Shown: positions 27,803 to 36,622, numbered from the stretch's first letter. The stretch: DNA of 64,000 nt from Candidatus Helarchaeota archaeon (GCA_019058315.1 JAHPZH010000002.1:1249910-1313909); one strand, 5' to 3'. Numbers and translations are program-made. Notes: a model not told the origin generated them from the sequence alone.

Positions 27803-30193
27803 ATGGTAAAAGATCCTGTATGTGGAATGACTGTAGATAAAAATAAAGCGTTATCGGCAGTTATAGACGGTAAAACTTACTATTTCTGCAGCGAAACTTG
27901 CCTAAGAACATTTCAAGACCCAGAAGGTGAGCTGAAGCTTTTAAAGAAGAGAGTATCTGTAGCATTATCAGGTGCGGTATTTTTCGCTATATTCAGAGCT
28001 TCGCTAGCTTTAATACCGGCATTTCTTACCTTATACTTAACTTTCACTACGGAATGGTACTTTATTTTATTCTTAATTGCAACTCCAATAACTTTTATAG
28101 GTGGCTGGAGTTTTTTCAAAGGTGCCATTAAGTCTCTTAGGAATAAAGCAATAAATATGGATGTTTTAATAACTGTTGGAGTTCTAACAGCTTGGACTTA
28201 TAGTACAATTGTAACATTTCTACCATTCTTTGAACAAATTCTAAGAACCTTTCCTTGGCAATATGTATTGGAATGGGACTATTTGCTTATTCCTAAATCT
28301 ATGAGAAGTGCTTTTTTTGATACGGCTGCTATTATCGTTGCATTCATCTTGTTAGGAAAGTTCTTAGAAGAGGCAATTAAGAAAAGAAGCTCATCTGCAA
28401 TTAGAAAATTACTTGATTTAAAACCAAAAATGGCAACTGTTATACGAAATAATCAAGAAATGGTTATACCTGCAGAAAAAATAGAACTTGATGATATTGT
28501 TATTGTCAAACCTGGAGAAGCAGTACCAACTGATGGTGTAATTATCGAAGGCCATTCTGCAATAGACGAGAAATTAATTACCGGTGAAAGTATACCTGTT
28601 GAAAAAAATCCTAGTGACGAAGTTATTGGTGCGACGATTAACAAAACAGGCAGTTTTAAATTTAAGGCTACTAGAGTTGGAAAGGACACGACACTAATGA
28701 AGATAGTGCAAATGGTGGAAGATGCACAAGCCTCATCTGCACCAATTCAAAAAATAGCAGATAAAATTGCTTCATTTTTTGTTCCAGCAGTAATAGGGGC
28801 AGGGATTTTTGCATTCTTCTTCTGGTTAATTTTTTATCCTTATGCAATTTTCCCCGACTTAAGAAATCCTGTTCTTTCAATTTACACATTTATTGCAGTT
28901 ATGATCGTTGCTTGTCCTTGTACTTTGGGAATTGCTACTCCAGCTGCATTAATGGTGGGTGTTGGAAAGGCCGCTGAATATGGAATACTAATTCGCGGAG
29001 GAGAATTCTTACAAGAAGCTCAAAAATTAGATACTATAGTTTTTGATAAAACTGGTACAATAACTAAAGGTGAACCTATGGTTACGGATATTCTTAATTT
29101 CAATTCGTTAGGAGAAGATGAAATTTTGAAATTTGCTGCTACTGCTGAAAAAAATTCAGAACACCCTTTATCAGAAGCGATATTAAAAGCTGCTAAAAAT
29201 AGGGGCGTCGAAATTTTAGATTCTGATGACTTTGAAGCAATTCCAGGTCATGGTATAAAAGCTTCAATCGATTCTAAAGAAATTTTACTGGGAAACAGAA
29301 AGATTCTAAATAAATTCGAAATAGACTTTGAAAAATTTGAACCAGAAATTAAAAAGTTAGAAAATGAAGGAAAAACCATAGTTATTTTAGCAATTAATAA
29401 TCAGATTGAAGGAATCATAGCTATGTCCGATGTTATTAAGAAGAACGCAAAAGAAACCATTCATGCACTTAAAAAAATGGGAGTAGAAACAATTATGCTT
29501 ACTGGAGATAATAAGCTAACTGCTGAAGTTGTAGGTAAAAAGATTGGTATTGATAAAGTCATTGCTGACGTATTACCTGATGAAAAAGCAAATGTTATAA
29601 AAAGTCTTCAAGAAGAAGGAAAAGTTGTGGCAATGGTTGGTGATGGAATAAATGATGCCCCTTCATTAGCTCAAGCAAATATTGGCATTGCGATTGGTTC
29701 TGGTGCTGATGTAGCTAAAGAAACAGGTGGTATTATCCTAATGCAAAATGATATTCATGGTGTTTTAAATGGTATAAAAACCAGTAAAGCTACTATGAAA
29801 ATAATAAAACAAAATTTCTTTTGGGCATTTATATATAATTCGCTATTAATACCATTAGCTGTGTTAGGTATCATTCATCCAATTCTAGCGGCTGCTGCTA
29901 TGTCTCTAAGTTCGCTAACAGTTATTTCTAATTCTGCCAGATTAAAATTTTTTAAAATTAAAGGAGAAATTATGATAGAAGAAAAAAAAGGAGATGTTAT
30001 AAAGAAAATGGCAAAGCCTGTTCTAAAATGTAGTGAATGTGGAGAAGAAACTGATGTTCCCATGCATTGTGGAAAACCTATGCATCCCGAAGTTGTAGAT
30101 GGCACTAATTGCTTAGTATGTTGGATGGGACCGGGATGTGGAAAACAAAATTTTCCTGAACATCATGGTAAACCAATGAAATATAAAGCTTAA
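27803..30193 (+). CDS. Heavy-metal P1B-type ATPase, Cu+/Ag+-type (CopA/CopB-like)
   Basis: A 796-residue metal-exporting ATPase. An N-terminal YHS/TRASH-type domain (residues 3-40, CGM then CSETC) replaces the usual HMA domain. The metal site is C371-P-C373 in the membrane helix. It also has TGES, phosphorylated D415 in DKTGT, the HP motif in SEHPLSEA and hinge GDGINDAP. The C-terminal 58 residues are rich in Cys and His (CSECG, MHCGKPMH, CLVC, GPGCGK, EHHG), an extra metal-binding tail. CPC favours copper or silver. GGAATGATC precedes ATG 27803. It heads the metal island and likely detoxifies copper. Confidence 0.93.
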   Translation: MVKDPVCGMTVDKNKALSAVIDGKTYYFCSETCLRTFQDPEGELKLLKKRVSVALSGAVFFAIFRASLALIPAFLTLYLTFTTEWYFILFLIATPITFIGGWSFFKGAIKSLRNKAINMDVLITVGVLTAWTYSTIVTFLPFFEQILRTFPWQYVLEWDYLLIPKSMRSAFFDTAAIIVAFILLGKFLEEAIKKRSSSAIRKLLDLKPKMATVIRNNQEMVIPAEKIELDDIVIVKPGEAVPTDGVIIEGHSAIDEKLITGESIPVEKNPSDEVIGATINKTGSFKFKATRVGKDTTLMKIVQMVEDAQASSAPIQKIADKIASFFVPAVIGAGIFAFFFWLIFYPYAIFPDLRNPVLSIYTFIAVMIVACPCTLGIATPAALMVGVGKAAEYGILIRGGEFLQEAQKLDTIVFDKTGTITKGEPMVTDILNFNSLGEDEILKFAATAEKNSEHPLSEAILKAAKNRGVEILDSDDFEAIPGHGIKASIDSKEILLGNRKILNKFEIDFEKFEPEIKKLENEGKTIVILAINNQIEGIIAMSDVIKKNAKETIHALKKMGVETIMLTGDNKLTAEVVGKKIGIDKVIADVLPDEKANVIKSLQEEGKVVAMVGDGINDAPSLAQANIGIAIGSGADVAKETGGIILMQNDIHGVLNGIKTSKATMKIIKQNFFWAFIYNSLLIPLAVLGIIHPILAAAAMSLSSLTVISNSARLKFFKIKGEIMIEEKKGDVIKKMAKPVLKCSECGEETDVPMHCGKPMHPEVVDGTNCLVCWMGPGCGKQNFPEHHGKPMKYKA

Positions 30194-30217
30194 TAGAATT
30201 TCTTTTTTTTTATTTTT

Positions 30218-30225
30218 AAGGTGAT
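30218..30225 (+). promoter_or_regulatory. Ribosome binding site deciding a CTG start
   Basis: AAGGTGAT is a strong Shine-Dalgarno match placed 5 bases before CTG 30231. An in-frame TAA at 30225-30227 excludes any start further upstream, and the GTG inside the site (30221) leads to a stop after 12 codons. Confidence 0.6.
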
Positions 30226-30230
30226 AAAAA

Positions 30231-30593
30231 CTGAATATAACATTTTCAAAAAGTGCTGAAGAATTTTTAGAGAAAGAATATACTAAACATAATAAAAAAC
30301 TAAATTTAGTATTACATGCTAAACAAATTGATAAAAATTGTTATCAGAAGTTAGAACCTACAATTTCATTTGAAACTGATAAAAATTATTTAGAAGGAAT
30401 TGATAAAATCTCGGAATGGAACAATAAAATTGATATTTTTATAGATCCCGTTATAGAACCTTTATTAAAAGACAAAAATGACATTAGAATTGATTTAAAA
30501 GGTAAAATTTTTAAAAATTTAAAAATCCTGGATGGAAAAACACAGGTAAAACTCGGAAGTTGTGCTGTTACATTTAAAAGACCACAATTTTGA
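30231..30593 (+). CDS. HesB/IscA-like small protein read from a CTG start
   Basis: An open frame of 120 codons without ATG, GTG or TTG near its beginning. It starts at CTG 30231 behind AAGGTGAT, bounded by an in-frame TAA at 30225. The product begins (M)NITFSKSAEEFLEKEY and ends in SCAVTFKRPQF. An initial strand, an amphipathic helix and then a block of strands (IDIFIDPVIEPLL, IRIDLKG, FKNLKI) resemble HesB-like or CC/Se-motif proteins. Only two cysteines (CYQ and SCA) are present and the typical IscA Cys triad is absent. It follows the copper ATPase by 37 bases including a T-rich tract, so it may be read with it. It could be a metal-binding accessory protein. The family call is tentative; the coding frame is well supported. 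Confidence 0.65.
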   Translation: MNITFSKSAEEFLEKEYTKHNKKLNLVLHAKQIDKNCYQKLEPTISFETDKNYLEGIDKISEWNNKIDIFIDPVIEPLLKDKNDIRIDLKGKIFKNLKILDGKTQVKLGSCAVTFKRPQF

Positions 30594-30686
30594 TTTGTAA
30601 TATTTGTTTTTTATAAAAATAGTTTTTACTAATTTTAATTTTCTTATAAAAAAATAAGAGAAAAAGGATTTGAACTTTAAAATTTT

Positions 30687-30941
30687 TTAATTTCTATCGT
30701 AGTGTTTATAATTGTCTCTAACTAGAAGGTAAATCAATAGTCCAACTATATTAAAAATCAATATTATTATGATCCATGTTTCAGGATTAGATATGTTCCT
30801 ATTTAACGCGTCTTTATGTACAAAATAAGTCATTAATACACTAATTGTCACATAAATTCCAATTCCTATCCAAATAAAAATTGAACCATACCAAGGCCAT
30901 CCCATAAATCCATCAAAAAATCCACCAAAATGATGCATCAT
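30687..30941 (-). CDS. Small membrane protein, PLDc_N-like
   Basis: An 84-residue protein with an N-terminal His/Gly/Phe/Trp-rich stretch (MMHHFGGFFDGF) and two membrane helices at about 19-41 and 55-75. The second half, with NPETWIIIILIFNIVGLLIYL, follows the pattern of the phospholipase D N-terminal (PLDc_N) membrane domain. The His-rich N-terminus and the setting suggest a role in metal handling. It is divergent from the small membrane gene at 31190, with a shared 248-base spacer. Confidence 0.7.
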   Translation of the reverse strand: MMHHFGGFFDGFMGWPWYGSIFIWIGIGIYVTISVLMTYFVHKDALNRNISNPETWIIIILIFNIVGLLIYLLVRDNYKHYDRN

Positions 30942-31041
30942 CTATAATCACTTCCTTTATTAAATAGATTCATTAAATCACTAAATGTTACTAATGAAAT
31001 CATTAAAAAAAACATTATTTCTTTATTTCTTAGAATAATGG

Positions 31042-31064
31042 TTCATTTTTTCGTCGTTTTTTAA
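31042..31064. promoter_or_regulatory. Second copy of the candidate metal operator
   Basis: TTCATTTTTTCGT, identical over 13 bases to 27704-27716 before the copper ATPase gene, here followed by CGTTTTTTAA. It lies in the divergent spacer 30942-31189 between two small membrane protein genes. Elsewhere the spacer is A/T runs, with a likely TATA box (AATTTATATAG) about 30 bases before ATG 31190. Confidence 0.35.
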
Positions 31065-31189
31065 AAAAAATTGCTCACTTTTTTAATTTATTAAAAATTT
31101 TTACATTTCTTTCTAATTAAACTAAAAACCAGGTTTTTAATCAATAAATCGATAATTTATATAGAAGATAAAGTATAAAAGATGAAAAT

Positions 31190-31402
31190 ATGTATTATAA
31201 TTTTGAAAATTTTAATAATTTTGATTTAACTGGTATAGGTACACTTGATCCTATTTCAATATGGATTGGTTTAGCTTTTTTTATAATTATTTGTTTAATC
31301 AGTCTTGTGATTTATTTAACAGATCATAATAAAAATAATTCAAATGAAGAAAAGAAGAACTCCGATGTCCTTGATGACTGGTATGATTGGAATTGGATCT
31401 AA
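31190..31402 (+). CDS. Small single-helix membrane protein
   Basis: A 70-residue protein with an Asn/Phe-rich N-terminus, one membrane helix at about 23-46 (IWIGLAFFIIICLISLVIYL) and an acidic, Trp-rich C-terminus (DDWYDWNWI). A TATA-like element about 30 bases upstream of ATG 31190 suggests a leaderless or nearly leaderless mRNA. It has no recognised family. Its place in the copper island suggests co-regulation. Confidence 0.6.
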   Translation: MYYNFENFNNFDLTGIGTLDPISIWIGLAFFIIICLISLVIYLTDHNKNNSNEEKKNSDVLDDWYDWNWI

Positions 31403-31560
31403 TTTTATTTTAATTTTTTTGACAAAATTAGTGAAATATTTATTTAATTAAGTTATGTATTGATATATTTTTTAAATGAAATCAGAAATATCATAATTAA
31501 TTGTATTTATTGTTAATGGACTATGTTATAATAACTTTAAATTCGAGAAGGAGTGAACTA

Positions 31561-31590
31561 ATTAGATTTTTAGTCATTTTGACTTCTAAT
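31561..31590. other. Hairpin-forming inverted repeat between convergent genes
   Basis: ATTAGA and AGTCA pair with TGACT and TCTAAT around a TTT loop, giving an 11-bp stem with a five-T bulge on one side. It lies in the 218-base gap between 31402 and 31621. GAGAAGGAG just upstream looks like a ribosome binding site with no usable frame after it. It may be a bidirectional terminator or a short RNA element. Confidence 0.4.
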
Positions 31591-31620
31591 TATTTATAAT
31601 ACTTTTTTAAATGAATAATA

Positions 31621-32229
31621 TTACATCTTATTCTTTTCAATTCGGTCCATAAACACTTTTGCACAAGTATTACAACAAAAATAATACTCTTCATTATCCA
31701 CAATTTTTTTTATTGGTGTTCCTTTTATTTCAGCGTGACAATAATCACAAGTTATTTTAAAACCAAATCCTGGTCTTAAAATATTTGGATTAGCTTTATT
31801 TTTTACGGTCCTAAGAATAGATAGTGCTTGAAATTTTTCTATATCTTTAAATTTGGATAACTCAGCTGTAATAAAATGATTCAGTTCTTGATTATCTTCA
31901 ACAAATAATTTTAAAATTATATTATTTTTATCTAAACTTGTATATATACCCTGAATTATTTCAATCCCTTCCAATTCTTCCACAATTTCATTTATTTTTT
32001 GAAATTTTGCTTCTATTAAAATAAATACAAAATAACCTTTCTGAAATTTATCAGGATCTAATATTACTGAAAAATTCTTAATCAAACCTCTTTTTTTTAA
32101 TTTATCTACTCTATATTTAACTGTGGGGGGACTTATATCTAATTCATTTGCTATTGTATTAAATGAAATTCTTCCATCCTCTTCTAATCTTTTCAAAATA
32201 TTTACGTCAGTCTCATCTAATTCTTCCAT
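31621..32229 (-). CDS. Lrp/AsnC-type transcription regulator with C-terminal TRASH metal-sensing domain
   Basis: A 202-residue regulator. The N-terminal winged helix-turn-helix of the Lrp/AsnC type (DETDVNILKRLEEDGRIS, then SPPTVKYRVDKLKKRG) is followed by an AsnC ligand-like domain and a C-terminal TRASH domain with CDYC and YYFCCNTC. This architecture is that of archaeal copper-responsive regulators such as CopT/CopR of Sulfolobales. Start ATG 32229 is preferred to ATG 32238 because TGATC lies 4 bases before it. It probably controls the copper ATPase and the small membrane genes, and may bind the repeated TTCATTTTTTCGT motif. Confidence 0.88.
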   Translation of the reverse strand: MEELDETDVNILKRLEEDGRISFNTIANELDISPPTVKYRVDKLKKRGLIKNFSVILDPDKFQKGYFVFILIEAKFQKINEIVEELEGIEIIQGIYTSLDKNNIILKLFVEDNQELNHFITAELSKFKDIEKFQALSILRTVKNKANPNILRPGFGFKITCDYCHAEIKGTPIKKIVDNEEYYFCCNTCAKVFMDRIEKNKM

Positions 32230-32361
32230 TTTGATCATCGGATTAATTTATGTTATAAAATATTTCCAGATTTATTCCATCATCTTTAATTTATATAATA
32301 AATTTTTTAGTTCTTAAAAATAAAGTTAAAAATTTTACAAAAAATTATTCTTAAAAACTTC

Positions 32362-32811
32362 TTATTTTTTTAAAATATCTTTAAATAATTCTTTTAATGC
32401 AGTTTTAATCCCATCACGAACTTTTCTAAATATTTTTATTATTTCCTCTTCAGAACCTTTAGCCCTTGCAGGATCTGTAAAACTCCAATCTAATTTCTGT
32501 TTTGAATTCCCAATGAATAAAGGACAGATTCCTCCGGGGTCCCCTGTACATAAAGTAATCACATAGTCAAAATCTTGTCCATTGAATTTTGTAACTAATT
32601 TACTTTTTTGATTCGAAATATCAATTCCAATTTCTTTCATAACTTTAATAGCAAGAGGGTGAACTTCTGCTGTTGTAGCACCTGCACTAAATGCTTTAAT
32701 TTTATCATTCCATAAATTATTTACAAGTCCCTCACTCATTTGGCTTCGACATGAATTACTTCCACATAAAAATAAAACTCTATATTTATTGACTTTTGTT
32801 GATTTGACCAC
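32362..32811 (-). CDS. arsC: Arsenate reductase, low-molecular-weight phosphatase type
   Basis: A 149-residue protein with the phosphatase P-loop C-x5-R in LFLCGSNSCRSQM near residue 15 and the later aspartate-loop FTDPARAKGSEEE. This is the thioredoxin-coupled ArsC type, which reduces arsenate to arsenite. The second cysteine of the CTGDPGG segment and a third nearby Cys could serve the thiol relay. GTG start at 32811 with AAGGAG 8 bases upstream. It lies downstream of arsM on the same strand, separated by 178 bases. Confidence 0.9.
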   Translation of the reverse strand: MVKSTKVNKYRVLFLCGSNSCRSQMSEGLVNNLWNDKIKAFSAGATTAEVHPLAIKVMKEIGIDISNQKSKLVTKFNGQDFDYVITLCTGDPGGICPLFIGNSKQKLDWSFTDPARAKGSEEEIIKIFRKVRDGIKTALKELFKDILKK

Positions 32812-32989
32812 ATTAAAAACTCCTTAAGTTTTAAAAATATATTAGACTATGAATATTTAAATCTGGTTAGAGGAAAATTAAAAATTATTCATTTAATGGG
32901 CTAAAAAATTGAAAATATTTCAATAAGATATTATTTTAACCAAAAATTTTTATAAAAAATATAAAAAAAGAGTAAAATAAACTGTTATC

Positions 32990-33964
32990 CTATTTAAAAC
33001 CTTCTACCTTAATACTTGTTACTATACCCGCATAATCTTGTATGGTTTCTTTCGTTATGCCTAGTTTTTTAATAACTTCATCTACAATTGGATCATTTAT
33101 TATGAAGTCAATTGGAAAGGTAGTTTCACCTTTAATATTAACATTCTTAAAACCTGCATTTTTTATAGCATCAAGATACTCATTTTTTAATACTGCACCA
33201 GCAACACAACCAACATAAGCTTCTACGGAGTTTCTGATGAAATCAGGGAGCTCTTTCATTAAAACAATATCTGAAATCATTATTCTCCCTCCAGTTTTTA
33301 AAACTCTATAAGCTTCTTTAAATACTCTTTCTTTATTTGGAGAGAGATTTATTACACAATTCGAAATAATAACATCAACCGAGTTATCAGCTAGTGGTAA
33401 ATTTTCAATTTCTCCAAGTCTAAATTCTACATTTTCATAATTGCCTTTTTTAGCATTCTCTCTGGCATTATCAAGCATTTCTGGTGTCATATCTACACCG
33501 ATAACTTTTCCAGACTTTCCAACTTTATTGGCCGCAAGAAAACTATCGAATCCGGCACCTGATCCTAAGTCAAGAACGAATTCTCCTTCTTTTAAAGACG
33601 CCAAAGCAGTAGGATTTCCACAACCTAATCCGAGATTTGCACCTTCAGGGACAGATTTTAATTCTTCATTAGAATATCCTATTTTTTTACTGATTGTTTC
33701 TGTTAATTGGTCTGTTCCACAACAAGATGTAATTTTAGATTTTCTTTCACCTGTAGCGGTTTTAGCATAACTTTCCCTAACCATAGATCTTATTTCGCTA
33801 TCTTTTAATTTATGAATGTTCTCATGTTTAATCTTATCAACTTCTACATCGTGTGTGTGTCCACAAGTATTTGTAGGTCCACAGCAAGACCCCATATCTT
33901 TAAATTCTTTAAAGAATTTTTCATATAATTCTTTGTCTTTTTTCTTTTCTTCATCTTCATTCAT
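32990..33964 (-). CDS. arsM: Arsenite S-adenosylmethionine methyltransferase
   Basis: A protein of 324 residues with a Rossmann methyltransferase fold: SAM motif [13 protein letters not shown] and the acidic DMTPEML. Arsenic-binding cysteines of the family are seen in [16 protein letters not shown] and YVGCVAGA. The N-terminus carries further Cys pairs (GSCCGP, TSCCGT) and a GHTH patch. It methylates trivalent arsenic. The start ATG 33964 follows GAGGTGA; the in-frame GTG 33973 lies within that site. It is the second gene after the AbrB-type gene, 17 bases downstream. Confidence 0.93.
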   Translation of the reverse strand: MNEDEEKKKDKELYEKFFKEFKDMGSCCGPTNTCGHTHDVEVDKIKHENIHKLKDSEIRSMVRESYAKTATGERKSKITSCCGTDQLTETISKKIGYSNEELKSVPEGANLGLGCGNPTALASLKEGEFVLDLGSGAGFDSFLAANKVGKSGKVIGVDMTPEMLDNARENAKKGNYENVEFRLGEIENLPLADNSVDVIISNCVINLSPNKERVFKEAYRVLKTGGRIMISDIVLMKELPDFIRNSVEAYVGCVAGAVLKNEYLDAIKNAGFKNVNIKGETTFPIDFIINDPIVDEVIKKLGITKETIQDYAGIVTSIKVEGFK

Positions 33965-33981
33965 ATTTTTCACCTCAGATA

Positions 33982-34272
33982 CTATTCAAATAAACCTTTC
34001 ATAATTGGTCCTAGCAAATTTTTTGCTCCCTCTAAAAAATATTCTGCTTTGATTAATGTCAAACAACAAACTTCTCCTTCAGATTCCCCGCTAATTAAAA
34101 CAAATTTTTCTCCTGGTTTTAAATTAGCTTTCTCCCTTACATCCTTCGGAAGAAGAATCTGCCCTCTCTTATCAACTTCCACAATTGCGTCAACTTTAAC
34201 ACACTTAGAACCGTTAAGCATCTTGCTAGTTTCACAACAAGCATTATTTATTTCATTTTTTTCCTTAGACAA
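33982..34272 (-). CDS. AbrB/SpoVT-type protein with cysteine-rich N-terminus
   Basis: A 96-residue protein. A central swapped-hairpin AbrB domain ([25 protein letters not shown]) is flanked by an N-terminal CC pair (NACCET), a lone Cys and a later VCCL pair. This resembles AbrB-like proteins found beside hgcAB or arsM genes. The cysteines suggest it senses or carries soft metals or arsenite. TTG start at 34272 with AAGGTGA 5 bases upstream. It leads the arsM operon and probably regulates it. Confidence 0.75.
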   Translation of the reverse strand: MSKEKNEINNACCETSKMLNGSKCVKVDAIVEVDKRGQILLPKDVREKANLKPGEKFVLISGESEGEVCCLTLIKAEYFLEGAKNLLGPIMKGLFE

Positions 34273-34300
34273 TGTTTCACCTTCAGAGAGGATAAAGAAA

Positions 34301-34315
34301 TTTTTTATATAAAAC
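34301..34315 (-). promoter_or_regulatory. TATA box of the AbrB-arsM operon
   Basis: On the minus strand the sequence reads GTTTTATATAAAAAA, about 30-40 bases before the TTG start, preceded by a purine-rich CGAAA BRE-like element. This places the transcript start just upstream of the ribosome binding site. Confidence 0.5.
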
Positions 34316-34326
34316 TTTCGGAAAAA

Positions 34327-34340
34327 TCAGATATTTCTGA
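34327..34340. promoter_or_regulatory. Short inverted repeat upstream of the arsenic operon
   Basis: TCAGA-TATT-TCTGA, a 5-bp palindrome just upstream of the TATA box of the AbrB-arsM operon and about 100 bases before the divergent 7TM gene. It is a possible operator; the size makes chance occurrence likely. Confidence 0.25.
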
Positions 34341-34440
34341 AAAATCCACATTTCCGCAAAATTACGAAATTTATAAAAACGACATGCTAATTAAATTGAA
34401 AATTATTACATATTTACATCTGAGAAGTTGAGGATAAATT

Positions 34441-35538
34441 ATGAATTTAATAATTATAGAGGACCCATTAAGAGAATTAATAATTGGCATAAACTATTTC
34501 ATACAAATATTAATATTTCAAATGGGTTTATTATTTATTAAACAATGGAAAAGCGGATTTAGAAAACAATCCCATAATAGAGTTGTTCTAAGTTATGGTT
34601 TTTATTATATCTTTTTAGCTATAAGTATTTTCTTCAATACTTTTTTCTACTATCAAGGACTCTCTAATCTTGCTTATGATAGGGTTCTTATCCTTTCTGC
34701 TTTCATAAGAGGAATAGGTGGAACATTATTTTCAATTAATATAGAAAATTTTATTCAAAAAGTTTTAAAAACGAGGTATTTATTTTCAATTTTCTTTATT
34801 ATTATATTGTTTGTAGTTCCATTATTTCAAAATAACCCACTTCTCTATCAAACCTTAAATTTCTTTAATTTATTCTATTTTTCGCTTCCATTTATTTTTA
34901 CATTATTTTTTATAAGAAATACCTTTGATGAAGTTAGGAAAAAATTAAAAATTTCCTTGTTTGGGATCGTTTTATTATTTTTAGGCATCTCTTTTTCTAC
35001 AGAAACACGCTTAGAATGGATCACAAGTATAATTCCTAATATTTCTCTCGTTAAAATTATTTTTCAACTAGTATCTGTTTTCGGAATTTTCCTTTTCTCT
35101 TATGGTGTTGCTGGATATTCATTTTCTTTAGAATTACAGTGGCAAAATAATTTGATATCTTTGTATATTATCGATATAAAAAGTAATTTCTGCCTTTATA
35201 ATAAAAATTATCTTGAGAGTGAGATTAAAAGTGAGCAAATATTTGCTGGGGGAATTGCTGGAGTTATAAAAATTATTAAAAAATTCACGAGTTCGCATAA
35301 AAACCTTGATGTTATTCATATAGAAAATAAATTTATTTTAATAGAATTCGGAAAGAATATTATTACAGCAATGATAATTAAAAAGAATTTATTAAATGCA
35401 AGATATATTTTGAAAGAAATTACAAGAATGTTTGAGTTCTATTTCTGGGATTATTTAGAAAATAGAGATTTAATAGCTGATAAATCAGAAATTTTTAAAC
35501 CAATGGAAATTATAATGAGAAATCTAATAAAATTATAA
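34441..35538 (+). CDS. 7TM protein with C-terminal longin/roadblock-like domain, type A copy 1
   Basis: A 365-residue protein. Seven hydrophobic segments lie at about 11-33, 48-68, 79-100, 113-130, 141-160, 171-186 and 204-226. A soluble domain follows at about 237-345: paired strands (LISLYIIDIKSNFCLYNKNY), a helix after FAGGIAGV, strands around FILIEFGKNIITAMIIKK, and a long helix ending in FEFYFWDYLE. The tail reads FKPMEIIMRNLIKL. The order strand-strand-helix-strands-helix fits longin/roadblock folds. No kinase, cyclase or GGDEF motif is present. It is closely related to 37206-38309 and followed after 13 bases by the type B gene. I propose a receptor or membrane anchor for small GTPases; family not recognised. 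Confidence 0.8.
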   Translation: MNLIIIEDPLRELIIGINYFIQILIFQMGLLFIKQWKSGFRKQSHNRVVLSYGFYYIFLAISIFFNTFFYYQGLSNLAYDRVLILSAFIRGIGGTLFSINIENFIQKVLKTRYLFSIFFIIILFVVPLFQNNPLLYQTLNFFNLFYFSLPFIFTLFFIRNTFDEVRKKLKISLFGIVLLFLGISFSTETRLEWITSIIPNISLVKIIFQLVSVFGIFLFSYGVAGYSFSLELQWQNNLISLYIIDIKSNFCLYNKNYLESEIKSEQIFAGGIAGVIKIIKKFTSSHKNLDVIHIENKFILIEFGKNIITAMIIKKNLLNARYILKEITRMFEFYFWDYLENRDLIADKSEIFKPMEIIMRNLIKL

Positions 35539-35551
35539 TTAGGATTCAAAA

Positions 35552-36622
35552 ATGACGTCTTATCCAATATTCGGACATTATAGAGGAATATTATTACCTC
35601 TTGAAATAATTATGACTGGTATAATTCTGGAAATCTCGGCATTTTTTTTCCTCAGATATTTAAAAAATAGAAAAGAATCGAGACCATCTGTGGTTGAACT
35701 AAGTTGGGGAATTCTCTTTTTAAGTTTTGGAATAGCATATGTAATTTATATAATTGGTGATTTCTTTTTTGTAAGTCGTGAATTTTTTCTTCTTCTTGCA
35801 TATACTTCTTTAACTATTGGTGGATTCCTCTATGCATATCAAGTTGAATCTTCTAAGATCATAAAAACAAAGTTTTTCTTCACTGGATTTACACTTCTTG
35901 TATTATTTCTATTTTTTTTAACAGTATTTATTGCTCCAACCTGGATTCAAACAGTCGCAAGCATAGCAGTTTTCCCTGCATATTCAATATTATTGATATA
36001 TTTTATAAAAATATTTCAAAAAATATGGGTTAGATATAAATTACACATAATAGGTCTATTTGCTGGTTTCTTTCTTTGGTTCTTAGGGTACACAGCAGTC
36101 TCAGATACGTCGATTGCACTTTTTAATACTTTAGATATCCGAATTTTTGGGGATTTTATAATTATAATTGGAATGATAATACTTGGTTTATCCTTAAATG
36201 CGATTCCTTCTTTGAATGAAATCGGATGGTCAGACCAGATCAAATATATTCTTCTAATCCATCAATCTGGAATCTGTTTATATAATGAAAATTTTAAGGA
36301 AAAGAGAGAAATAAATCAAAATGTTTTGGGAGGTGCTTTAGCAGCAGTAAAATTAATAATGGAAGAAAATTTGAAAAGAAAAGAAAAATTAAAAATGATT
36401 TCTAAGGCTGGGGATGTTTTTTTAATTGAAGAGGGTGAATATACTATTGGAACTTTAGTAGTTTCCCAAGAATTAGAAATTTTAAAATATTTTCTAAAAA
36501 AGGTTATTCAGCAATTTGAAGATTTTTTTAATGAATTTTTAAAGAAATGGGATGGGAATATAAAGGTATTTAAACCAGCGAAAGGGATCATTAATAAAAT
36601 ATTTTCAATTGAAAAGACATAA
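35552..36622 (+). CDS. 7TM protein with longin/roadblock-like domain, type B copy 1
   Basis: A 356-residue protein beginning with YPIFGHYRG, the N-terminal signature shared by types B and C (P-x-x-G-x-Y/F-R). Helices lie near 13-35, 48-72, 77-95, 105-126, 134-152, 163-183 and 195-215. The linker IPSLNEIGW leads to the soluble domain (228-333): ILLIHQSGICLYNENF, a helix after LGGALAAVK, FLIEEGEYTIGTLVVSQ, and the helix LKYFLKKVIQQFEDFF, then WDGNIKVFKP. The phrase SGICLYNENF is close to the SGxPLFxxxF strand-turn-strand opening of archaeal longin/roadblock proteins. It overlaps no gene and starts 13 bases after type A, so they are an operon. Confidence 0.8.
   Translation: MTSYPIFGHYRGILLPLEIIMTGIILEISAFFFLRYLKNRKESRPSVVELSWGILFLSFGIAYVIYIIGDFFFVSREFFLLLAYTSLTIGGFLYAYQVESSKIIKTKFFFTGFTLLVLFLFFLTVFIAPTWIQTVASIAVFPAYSILLIYFIKIFQKIWVRYKLHIIGLFAGFFLWFLGYTAVSDTSIALFNTLDIRIFGDFIIIIGMIILGLSLNAIPSLNEIGWSDQIKYILLIHQSGICLYNENFKEKREINQNVLGGALAAVKLIMEENLKRKEKLKMISKAGDVFLIEEGEYTIGTLVVSQELEILKYFLKKVIQQFEDFFNEFLKKWDGNIKVFKPAKGIINKIFSIEKT

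Noticed and set aside
30591..30630. TGA at 30591 as a selenocysteine codon in the HesB-like gene
   Set aside because: The frame after TGA is 12 codons of AT-rich sequence to the next stop and no hairpin like a SECIS is visible; TGA is an ordinary stop.
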